From Candidatus Kapaibacterium sp. (GTDB lineage: Bacteria > Bacteroidota > Ignavibacteria > Kapaibacteriales > UBA2268), in assembly GCA_027858275.1 (NCBI GenBank), contig JAQIDA010000102.1, positions 1 through 11,122 on the forward strand: a stretch of DNA of 11,122 nt. The letters run 5' to 3'. The translations under genes were made by a program, and so were the position numbers. A model generated the notes under the pieces. The model was not told the origin of the DNA and searched no databases. It was given only the letters and a program-made list of their open reading frames with translations. Below, in pieces: positions 1-7,300 of the stretch. How positions within the stretch are numbered: the stretch's first letter is position 1; every line of letters begins with the position of its first letter.

Positions 1-995
1 ATATTAAATTGATTCTCTGCTTTAGCCTTAATCAGGGCGATACTCCCGGGATCACGATAAGCCAAGGCAAACATCTGCAAAGGCTTATAGGACATTGCCT
101 TATTAAAAGCCGTCTCGAAATCAATCTTCGGGTCATAAAGTAATTCGTCAAAGCAAGTATTAATAATATTTCCCGTCGCCATGGGCGCGGAAGTCGAGCT
201 TTTTACGAACTTCTTCAAAAAATGTAAATTAGTATTAACCCCTTCGGACAGAAAACATTCGGCAATATCAGTGACATCAATCAAAAAATCCGGTTGCAGA
301 ACAATAATCGTCGAAGCCTTGCAACTTAAGTTGTTGATCTTATCAACGATCTTTGAATTAACATTGATGATATTCAGCCTGTCACCCGCCTGAACCATTT
401 CCCGCAGATGTGCCCATTTTTCATTCAGGACTAATTTGATCGCACCGAGTTCATCTGTCTCACAATATATGAGATTATCGTCAGCGGTTTCAGCATCTTC
501 ATTATCAACATCAATGAATTTCGGGATTACAACAGCCTGAATCTTGCGAAAAAAAGTAGTCTCTCGATCATAATCACTGAATTCCGCCTCAGCAATTTCA
601 TAATCATATAACAGAGGGGAAAAACTCTCTGGAATCCGGACAGATGAAAAATTTTCGATTAATTTACTGAGTGTGAATATCGAGAAACTCAGCTCAATTT
701 CTGAGCATTTCCGACCGGGATCTTTTTTGACTTGTGCGACAAGCCAACGGAATTTACGCATATCCCTTTTAATCCTAAAAGGCAGGGCATATTTGTCGGC
801 AATAAAAATCGTTTTGGGGTAGAGGCCCGAAAAAAATTGGGACTCATGTTCAGTGAGTTTGTTCAGCAGGTCTTTGAAAATTAATCTACAATGCAGTAGT
901 TTGTCCTGAAGCGAGCTTGATTGGTCCGCGACTATTTCGCTGAGTTCTTCAAACAGGAACTCAGCCGAGTTCCTGTCTAAAGTATTATTCTTCAT
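1..995 (-). CDS. Probable Dna2/Cas4-like helicase-nuclease, N-terminal part (cut by window edge)
   Basis: An open frame of 331 codons without a stop starts at the ATG at 995 and runs off the left edge. The start overlaps the end of recJ by 11 bases, with a weak AGGG upstream, so translation is probably coupled. The sequence is mostly soluble alpha/beta with no signal peptide or membrane segment. Two stretches guide the call: a hydrophobic strand followed by PDFLIDVTDIAECF (about residues 235-248), and GNIINTCFDELL (about 275-286). As I remember it, the same pairing (EPD-Y/F-L-hD-hs-IA-CF, then LGN-----LDEL) precedes the PD-(D/E)XK nuclease and superfamily 1 helicase parts of the long Dna2-type proteins of Bacteroidota. 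The diagnostic nuclease and Walker motifs would lie beyond the edge, so the call is family resemblance only. Its place after recJ fits a DNA repair or replication role. It could instead be an unrelated conserved protein. Confidence 0.5.
   Translation of the reverse strand, partial: MKNNTLDRNSAEFLFEELSEIVADQSSSLQDKLLHCRLIFKDLLNKLTEHESQFFSGLYPKTIFIADKYALPFRIKRDMRKFRWLVAQVKKDPGRKCSEIELSFSIFTLSKLIENFSSVRIPESFSPLLYDYEIAEAEFSDYDRETTFFRKIQAVVIPKFIDVDNEDAETADDNLIYCETDELGAIKLVLNEKWAHLREMVQAGDRLNIINVNSKIVDKINNLSCKASTIIVLQPDFLIDVTDIAECFLSEGVNTNLHFLKKFVKSSTSAPMATGNIINTCFDELLYDPKIDFETAFNKAMSYKPLQMFALAYRDPGSIALIKAKAENQFN
953..976 (-). promoter_or_regulatory. Perfect 10-bp hairpin just after the recJ stop
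   Basis: ACAGGAACTC at 953-962 and GAGTTCCTGT at 967-976 are exact inverted repeats around a four-base loop. On the minus-strand transcript the hairpin begins nine bases after the recJ stop codon and is followed by only three U residues (TTTG). It lies inside codons 7-15 of the downstream gene. It could be a weak terminator or attenuator that reduces expression of the second gene, an RNA stability element for the recJ message, or a structure that ties translation of the second gene to ribosomes finishing recJ. The U-run is too short for a confident terminator call. Confidence 0.5.
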
Positions 996-2688
996 CAGCC
1001 CTGACATCTTTAATTCTTAGCTGAGGTGTTGATCTGCCGCCGAAAACATTCTCTTCGATATTATATACGATCGAGAAAGACTTTCCGCCGGAGCATTCGC
1101 TTAATTTGTGACCGAGATTATAGCCGATAGCGTCAATCTCAAATCTCTGGTAAGCGCGGAATTTCAAATGATTTTTGCCTACAATTTTCACTCCGTTGAG
1201 AGAGCGAACGCCTCTTGAAACAAAGACCGGTTTGTAGTTCTCGTATCCGTGAGGAGCAAAGCCTTCAAGGCATTTCAGGAAGTCCGGTGACAATTCCCAA
1301 AGCTTCAATTCAGCGTCAATAGTAATATCCGGTTCAAGCATTTCTTTCGATATTTGCGTGCGCGCTGTCTCGTCGATACTGCGACGTAATTCTTCAACAT
1401 GCTCTTCAGGCATAGTCAAACCCGCCGCGTGTTTATGTCCGCCAAATTCAATCATCAAATGAGAGCATTTTTTCATCGCTGAATGTATATCGAAATTTGC
1501 AGTACTTCGCGCCGAACCCTTTGCTTTGCCGTCAATTGAAGTCATCAGCACTGTGGGGAGGCGGTAGCGATCAACTAATCTTGAAGCAACAATTCCGATC
1601 ACACCGGCGTGCCAGTGCGGGGAATGTATGACGAGTGAGCGTCGGGACTTCTCCTTCAGCAATTCATCCGCCATGGGAATGGCTTCTTCAAAAGTTATCT
1701 CGTCGAAATGTCTTCTGCGTCTGTTTTCCTGTTCCAGTTGCTGAGCCACTTGGAAAGCGACGATAGAATCGCCCTGAACCATCATATTTACAGCACGTCC
1801 GGCATCACCCAATCTGCCGGCTGCGTTAATCAGCGGAGCCAGTGAATAGACAATGCTCGAAGCAGTGATTGATCCCAAAGTAATACTCGGAATACAATCA
1901 ATCAAGCCTTTGAGACCGGATCGAGGATCTTCGTTCAATTGCTTGAGCCCGAAGTATACAAGCGTGCGATTTTCGCCGATAAGCGGAACCATATCCGCCG
2001 CTGAAGCAATCGCCACATAGTCCAAATACTTATAAACATCACCCTTCCACTTAATCGTCTGAGCGATTGCCTGTACTACTTTGAATACTACACCGCAAGC
2101 CGCCAGATGTTTGAAAGGATAATTGCAAGTTCCCTTGATCGCGTCGATAATCACATCTGCAACAGGCAATTCGTCTCCCGGCTCATGATGATCGCATACA
2201 ATAACATCCAAATTCTTTTCCTTGGCATAAGCCACAGCAATATTTGAAGTTATGCCTACATCAACCGTAATAACGAGTTTTGTCTTTGCTTTAAGGGATT
2301 TGTCGATACTTGCCTTGGACAGGCCGTATCCTTCAGTGAAGCGATCGGGAATATAAAAATTTACTGTTCCGCCAATTTCTTGCAGAAACTGCATCAACAG
2401 TGCTATGCTGGTTGTACCGTCTACGTCGTAGTCACCGTGTATCCATATAGGCTCCCCTTTATCAACAGCTCGAATTATTCGCTCCGTCGCTATATCCATA
2501 CCGTCCATAAGGAACGGGTCATGAATATCAGCCTTTTTCGGCTCGAAAAACTTCCTCGCGTCTTCAATGCTTGTCACTCCGCGAGTGGTCAGCACCTTAG
2601 CTAAGCTTTTTGGGATATTTAGTGATTCAGAAATATTTAGAACAGTACTTTCATCAGCCTCTTTTTTGAAAGTCCAACGATAATTCAA
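985..2688 (-). CDS. recJ: Single-stranded-DNA-specific exonuclease RecJ
   Basis: RecJ is a cytoplasmic 5'-3' exonuclease that degrades single-stranded DNA during RecF-pathway recombination and base-excision or mismatch repair. The 567-residue protein has the DHH-family motifs in order: HGDYDVDG (84-91), TVDVG (141-145, Asp143), CDHHEP (165-170) and ADMVPL (231-236). INAAGRLGDA follows at about 287-296, then SPHWHAGVIGIVASRL (356-371). The DHHA1 domain has GGHKHAAG (416-423) and a C-terminal OB-like region follows. Length is normal for the family. The start is TTG at 2688: an in-frame TAA lies two codons upstream, AGG sits seven bases before the TTG, and the next Met (61) would remove much of the N-terminal region. 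The usual NPKR after the DHH motif is replaced by DAIKG, but the metal-binding residues are intact. It is the first gene of a minus-strand operon. Confidence 0.97.
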   Translation of the reverse strand: MNYRWTFKKEADESTVLNISESLNIPKSLAKVLTTRGVTSIEDARKFFEPKKADIHDPFLMDGMDIATERIIRAVDKGEPIWIHGDYDVDGTTSIALLMQFLQEIGGTVNFYIPDRFTEGYGLSKASIDKSLKAKTKLVITVDVGITSNIAVAYAKEKNLDVIVCDHHEPGDELPVADVIIDAIKGTCNYPFKHLAACGVVFKVVQAIAQTIKWKGDVYKYLDYVAIASAADMVPLIGENRTLVYFGLKQLNEDPRSGLKGLIDCIPSITLGSITASSIVYSLAPLINAAGRLGDAGRAVNMMVQGDSIVAFQVAQQLEQENRRRRHFDEITFEEAIPMADELLKEKSRRSLVIHSPHWHAGVIGIVASRLVDRYRLPTVLMTSIDGKAKGSARSTANFDIHSAMKKCSHLMIEFGGHKHAAGLTMPEEHVEELRRSIDETARTQISKEMLEPDITIDAELKLWELSPDFLKCLEGFAPHGYENYKPVFVSRGVRSLNGVKIVGKNHLKFRAYQRFEIDAIGYNLGHKLSECSGGKSFSIVYNIEENVFGGRSTPQLRIKDVRADEE

Positions 2689-2717
2689 GATTTAACCTAT
2701 TTATTTTTCAATTGAGA

Positions 2718-2748
2718 CAAATATAGTGAAAAAATTAGGAGAAACAAA
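2718..2748 (-). promoter_or_regulatory. Bacteroidota-type sigma-A promoter for recJ
   Basis: On the minus strand TTTG (2748-2745) is followed after 19 bases by TATATTTG (2725-2718). This is an exact match to the Bacteroidota housekeeping promoter, TTTG at -33 and TAnnTTTG at -7, with a normal spacer. Transcription would begin near 2711, leaving a leader of about 20 bases before the TTG start at 2688, which includes the AGG ribosome binding site. This supports the organism's placement and the recJ start. Confidence 0.7.
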
Positions 2749-2847
2749 AGAAAAGTGTGTAATTTTTTCCACACATCGTGATTTATTTTGATTATACAGT
2801 GCATATACGATTCTAATTCCTTATTTTGAAAATAAAAACGTGGAAAT

Positions 2848-3912
2848 ATGACGGGAAAATACACAGAAGAAAATACGCAACCCTCAATGATGAGTGATAA
2901 ATACAAGAAAATTAATCAAAGCGTATTGATTCGTTCGACGGGGAATTTGCCCGGTGGCACGATTAAGTGCAGAATCCGCGGAATTGCCGGACGAACTCAC
3001 CTTGTCGAAATTATTTCCGATGATCCCAAAGCCGAACCTCAGTATCTGGAATGCGTCAAAGCCGGAAGAATAATCTCAAAAAATAAAAATTCATCTATGA
3101 CAGCCGTCGGTGATATTGTTGCCGTGATGCCCGGAAAAAAGAAAAAAGGCAAAATCACCACTCCGAAAATAATGATGATCGCCCCGAGACAAACCACACT
3201 TTCGAGAACTTCGATCAAAACCGAAAAACGCGAACACGTTATAGCGAGTAATATTGATAAATTAATTATTCTCGCCGCCGCTGCTTCGCCGAGATACAAC
3301 AAAAAATTGCTTGACAGATTTCTCGTTTCTGCCGAACTCAACGGAATTGAGCCGATTATCTGTATAAATAAAATTGATCTTGAAGAAATTGAATATCTTA
3401 AAGAGAATCTTGCGATCTACAGCGCCCTCGGTATAGAAATCTATTTCATAAGCGCGACCGAAAATATCGGCGTCGATGAATTCCGTAAATCCATAGAAGG
3501 ATACTCCTCTGTTCTGTCCGGACCTTCGGGCGTAGGAAAATCTACTTTGCTTAATCAACTGCTTGGCGACGAAGTGCAAGCGGTCAGCGAAATCAGCGAC
3601 CGAACCGACAAAGGCAGGCATACGACAAGCGCGGTGCGGATGTTCGATTTGCAAGACGGAGTCAGCACAATAATAGACACGCCGGGAATCAGAGAGTTCG
3701 GAGTCTGGGGACTCTCCCGGGAGGAACTGCACTTATATTTCCACGAGTTCGACGATTTTAATCAGCTTTGCAAATACAGCGCCTGCACGCATACACACGA
3801 GCCTTATTGTGCCGTGAAAGAGGCGTTTATTGAAGAACTTATCAACGATGAACGCTATGAAAGCTACCTCAATTTGTATGAGACACTGCCGGATTTGAGA
3901 ATTAAATCCTGA
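2848..3912 (+). CDS. rsgA: Small ribosomal subunit biogenesis GTPase RsgA (YjeQ)
   Basis: RsgA is a cytoplasmic circularly permuted GTPase that binds the nearly mature 30S subunit, checks the decoding centre and releases other assembly factors when it hydrolyses GTP. The 354-residue protein has an N-terminal OB-fold region (about 25-115), then the GTPase motifs in permuted order: NKID (G4, 174-177), GPSGVGKST (G1, 225-233), GRHTT (switch I/G2, 256-260) and DTPG (G3, 277-280). The C-terminal zinc finger is complete: Cys308, Cys313, His315 and Cys321 in the C-x4-C-x-H-x5-C spacing. The ATG at 2848 has GTGGA shortly upstream. The downstream ATGATG at 2887-2892 has no ribosome binding site, though it would still give a near-complete protein and cannot be excluded. 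The gene diverges from recJ. I could not find a convincing promoter for it in 2689-2847. Confidence 0.97.
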   Translation: MTGKYTEENTQPSMMSDKYKKINQSVLIRSTGNLPGGTIKCRIRGIAGRTHLVEIISDDPKAEPQYLECVKAGRIISKNKNSSMTAVGDIVAVMPGKKKKGKITTPKIMMIAPRQTTLSRTSIKTEKREHVIASNIDKLIILAAAASPRYNKKLLDRFLVSAELNGIEPIICINKIDLEEIEYLKENLAIYSALGIEIYFISATENIGVDEFRKSIEGYSSVLSGPSGVGKSTLLNQLLGDEVQAVSEISDRTDKGRHTTSAVRMFDLQDGVSTIIDTPGIREFGVWGLSREELHLYFHEFDDFNQLCKYSACTHTHEPYCAVKEAFIEELINDERYESYLNLYETLPDLRIKS

Positions 3913-3936
3913 CAAAATTTTGAAAAGAGGATAATT

Positions 3937-3987
3937 ATGTGGTTTGAACCCAAAAAAATAATTATCTTTGCATTCTTATTTCTATGA
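3937..3987 (+). CDS. Possible 16-residue hydrophobic small ORF
   Basis: AAAGAGG at 3924-3930, a strong Shine-Dalgarno sequence, lies six bases before an ATG at 3937 that opens a 16-codon frame ending in TGA at 3985-3987. The peptide, MWFEPKKIIIFAFLFL, has a short charged N-terminus and a hydrophobic tail. It resembles the first residues of a membrane protein or a very small membrane peptide. It starts 24 bases after the rsgA stop and ends nine bases before tRNA-Ser. It overlaps the predicted tRNA promoter, so its AT-rich codons may simply be promoter sequence. It may be a microprotein read with rsgA, the stump of a lost gene, or chance. Confidence 0.22.
   Translation: MWFEPKKIIIFAFLFL
3943..3970 (+). 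promoter_or_regulatory. Probable promoter of tRNA-Ser
   Basis: TTTG at 3943-3946 is followed after 16 bases by TATCTTTG at 3963-3970, an exact TAnnTTTG box. Transcription would begin near 3977, about 20 bases before the mature tRNA. The spacer is shorter than the 19 bases at recJ, which lowers confidence slightly. Confidence 0.5.
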
Positions 3988-3995
3988 ATTCAACT

Positions 3996-4084
<89 letters not shown>

Positions 4085-4090
4085 AAGAAG

Positions 4091-4130
4091 AAGCTGTGTG
4101 AAATAAGTTCATGCGGCTTTCTCTCTTTTC
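4091..4130 (+). terminator. Intrinsic terminator after tRNA-Ser
   Basis: AAGCTGTGTG (4091-4100) pairs with CATGCGGCTT (4110-4119) over ten positions, counting G-U pairs, around a nine-base loop. The T-rich run TTTCTCTCTTTTC follows at 4118-4130. It lies eight bases after the tRNA end and would release the tRNA precursor. The U-run is interrupted by C. Confidence 0.6.
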
Positions 4131-4160
4131 GTAGAGACGCCCAATTTGGGCGTCTAAGCA
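4129..4160 (+). repeat. GTAGAGACG palindromic repeat, unit 1
   Basis: Perfect palindrome: arm AGACGCCCAA (4135-4144), one central T, arm TTGGGCGTCT (4146-4155), preceded by TCGTAG. It shares its flanks TCGTAGAGAC and GCGTCT with unit 3, which lies 106 bases downstream in the same orientation. It is the best preserved of the three copies. Confidence 0.8.
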
Positions 4161-4193
4161 CGACACAAAAACATTCAAACATCAATCCTGCCC

Positions 4194-4220
4194 AAGACGC
4201 CCGAGTCGGTCGTCTCTACA
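4194..4220 (-). repeat. GTAGAGACG palindromic repeat, unit 2 (inverted)
   Basis: Arm AGACGCCCGA (4195-4204) and arm TCGGTCGTCT (4206-4215) pair with one mismatch. The GTAG extension is on the right side (CTAC at 4216-4219), so this copy is inverted relative to units 1 and 3. Its central bases differ (CGAGTCG instead of CAATTTG). Confidence 0.75.
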
Positions 4221-4234
4221 CCAACAAAACATTA

Positions 4235-4266
4235 TCGTAGAGACACCCAATTTGTGCGTCTCGGCA
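4235..4266 (+). repeat. GTAGAGACG palindromic repeat, unit 3
   Basis: Arm AGACACCCAA (4241-4250) and arm TTGTGCGTCT (4252-4261) pair with two mismatches, and outer GAGAC/GTCTC adds to the stem. Over 4235-4266 it matches unit 1 except at a few positions, so the copies have drifted. Together the terminator, these three units and the promoter below account for the gene-free stretch 4084-4392. Confidence 0.75.
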
Positions 4267-4340
4267 ACAAATAAAAAAATCCTTTCAACTTAATTGCACA
4301 ATATTTCCAAAAAATTACTATCTTTATAATTGAAATGAAA

Positions 4341-4368
4341 TTTGTTGTTTCGTTAGAGATTATATTTT
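4341..4368 (+). promoter_or_regulatory. Candidate promoter for the large surface-protein gene
   Basis: TTTG (4341-4344), a 16-base spacer and TATATTTT (4361-4368) match seven of eight bases of TAnnTTTG, with the same spacer as the tRNA promoter. Transcription would start near 4375, giving a short leader that keeps GGGAG (4378-4382), ten bases before the ATG. A second weaker possibility is TATCTTTA at 4319-4326 with ATTG at 4293-4296. Confidence 0.35.
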
Positions 4369-4392
4369 TCCAAACATGGGAGTTAATGCGCT

Positions 4393-7300
4393 ATGAAAAA
4401 GTATATACTATATTCACTATTCTTACTGTTTATTACCGGTTCAAACCTGTTCTCCCAAAATATATCATATATTCAGCCTGACATCGGTGCTCCGGGAATG
4501 AGTATCTATGTAGAGATCATCGGCCCCTTTGATGATTATTACAACTTTGGCCCGGACGGATTCTCTATGAATAATATCGGTGACGATGTCTATGTGACTG
4601 TTGCCAATCCGGATGATGCCGATAAAATTATTGTCGGACCTCTGACAGTTAGTTGGGAGGGACGAATGATTTCGACCCATATATTCATAAAACCTAATGC
4701 GAATTTAAATCCCAATTCTTGGGAATGGGATAAATTAAATCCTGAATTCAAAGTTTTAATAAATGTTCATGTCGACGGCAACAGTACGCCTACTGCTCAG
4801 CAGCCGGTCTTCTATATAGTTCAGCCCTGTCCCGGCGGAGACAAATCCGGCAATGCCTCGCGAGAATTCGGAGACATAACAAATCTCGGTAAACGTTCTC
4901 CTCGAGGCGCGATTCTCTTTGATTCACTAACCCTTGCCAATGAGACTTATACAGTTTCAACAAATGATTGCGACCCAAATACAGACGGCAATCAAGGATA
5001 TCTGCCGTTCATATTAATGGCGAAACATTATATCCGAGGCGGTGGTGTCACAAAAATTGATGTCAGCGGGGACTACGCAAGGAACGGTCACGGGGGCAAC
5101 GGCGGACCGGGCGGCGGAGGCGGAGGCGGAAAATTTGATAATACAACGGGATCGGGAGGAGATAACGGAGGTAACGGGTATGTGGCCGGCGGTCATGGAG
5201 GCACAAATAATTACATATTTGGAGGCGGCTCTTATAAAAACACAGGAACCGGAGCCGGCAGCGACGGATACAGCTTGAACGGAGTTTTGCCGCCTCTAAC
5301 AGAGGGTAATTATGAAGCATCAGGTGGCGGAACGGGACACCCATTTGGGGAAAGTGGTAGGTTTGCTTTCAGTGGTACTTCTTTTGATCAGAAACCGGGT
5401 GGTCACGGCGGCGGAACCGGATATAGAAACGACAAAGCCGGCGGAGCAGGAGGATACGGGACTCGCGGATCAAACGGCACATCGGATGCTACTGACGAAA
5501 CCGGAGGATATGCACACGGTAACATTATGGTTGTTCCGATTGCAGGAGGATCAGGAGCAGGATCAAAAAATCCTCATAATGCTGATGATGGTGCTTCCGG
5601 CGGCGGCGGCGGCGGAGCTGTAGTGCTGTTTGCACCCGAATTGAATGGTATATTATTGTCCTCGGTTGGAGGGCTAAGCAGCAGTAACAGAACCGGTGGC
5701 GGCTCAGGAGGTCACGCCGGAATGTTCGCTAAACTACCTGTAGATATAATTGATTTATCTTTGCAAGGCGGAAACAGCTCAACTTCGAGAGCCGGAGGTG
5801 TCGGCAGAGCCAGATTCGATATTTCGAGTTATGGCAACAAAAATGTTCAGACTAACAACGAAGTCCCTGAATTCAGAGGACCGACTATAGATACATCACA
5901 TTTCGTTTTTCGCGATCATTCACTTTTGGGCAGTCGCGGAGTCGACGAAGAAATTGATCTATACTTAAAGAGTGAAAGCGGGAATTGGGAATTTATAGAT
6001 TCAATTTTTTATCCCTCCTCAACTGAATGGATGACAGAACTAACTTTAGATCCTATGGATTCTTTATTCTACGTTGTCGCTGTACAAGTAAATGAAGACC
6101 CGGGCACAGATGAATATCTCTTAGAACCGGAAAAAGTACACTCATTTGCAGCCGCGAATATATTGACTGTAATGACAACACCCGATATAGACGGCGCTGA
6201 TTATCTTCAAATTTATGTGATGGATTGCGAAGACGGAGAAGGTTATGACTCAACAATGATTTATAATCTTGGTGACGCGAACTTGGACATGGCACTTGAC
6301 AACGCCAATCTGGTTTTTGGCAACCGCGGCTACGAGCTAGTATCTCCCTTAGGACAAGTGATTGTCGAACCCGAAGACTCAGTTCAATTAATGTTCAAAT
6401 ACACTTATGTAAGCGGACAAAGCGGAGTTGATACTTTGCTGATTCCTCACAATGATTTGATAGACGATCCCCGCCCTTGGGCAATAGTTCTGGATGTTAC
6501 GGTCGATTCAATAAAAGTAGAAATGTGGGAACAAAATTTTGTCGCTGAACTTGGGATTCCTATCGGCAACAGCCTTGATCTCGGAGAAGTTTGTGCCGGC
6601 GGCGAAATCACAGGATATTTTGAATTATGGAATCAATCGAATTTTGATATAAATATCAATAATCTGACTGTAAGCGCGGGAGAAACAAGGTTTACGGTTT
6701 CTTTAGTCGGCAAATCAAGTCTTCCCCCGTCTGATTCCGGATTGGTCGAAGTTGTCTTCACAGATATTCCCGAATCAGGATTAGACCAACTTTCTACAAC
6801 GATAAGTTTTGGCATAGACGAATGTCCTAACAACATCTACAGTACTGAAGTTACTGTTGATATAATTAGATCAGTGCTGACATTAACCGGCACGTCTGAC
6901 TTTGGCGAAGTCCGAGTCGGTGAAGAAGCAGAAACAGACATCACACTGACAAACGAAGGAACAGCTCCTGCATACATTACAGCCGCTGATCTTAGTTTTA
7001 CTAACGGAACAGATACTTATTTCCAATTTGTGAAATCCGTTCCGCCGCTCCCATATTTGCTGAATCCGACCGAATCAATGATTGTTACAGTGAAATTTAC
7101 TCCCTTGGATGATATAGATTATTCAACAACATTCACAGTAACAACTGAAGCTTCGGATGATTACTGCAGCGGAACCGCCGAAATTGAATTATTAGGTAAG
7201 GGCATTCGCGCGAAAATAGATTTGCAGCCTTATGACTTCGGTCTTAGTGCTGATTGCTATGATTGGCAAAAAGGGAAAGTGATTGTAACAAATGAAGGTT

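Noticed and set aside
181..393. 70-codon plus-strand frame
   Set aside because: It lies wholly opposite the uninterrupted minus-strand reading frame, which has a better start and context.
3262..3732. 156-codon minus-strand frame inside rsgA
   Set aside because: It is antisense to the conserved GTPase motifs of rsgA and shows no recognisable family features.
4129..4266. Short CRISPR array
   Set aside because: The units are palindromes of mixed orientation and uneven spacing (centres 60 and 46 bases apart) with diverged sequences, unlike CRISPR direct repeats.
4376..4396. Six-codon upstream ORF (MGVNAL) whose TGA overlaps the ATG of the large gene
   Set aside because: It has no ribosome binding site of its own and its first codons are the GGGAG that serves the real start. 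Such a short overlap is expected by chance.
5042..5623. Plus- and minus-strand frames of 78-103 codons in the Gly-rich region
   Set aside because: GGN-rich DNA lacks stops in other frames, so long Ala/Glu- or Arg-rich shadows are expected. They lack starts with ribosome binding sites.
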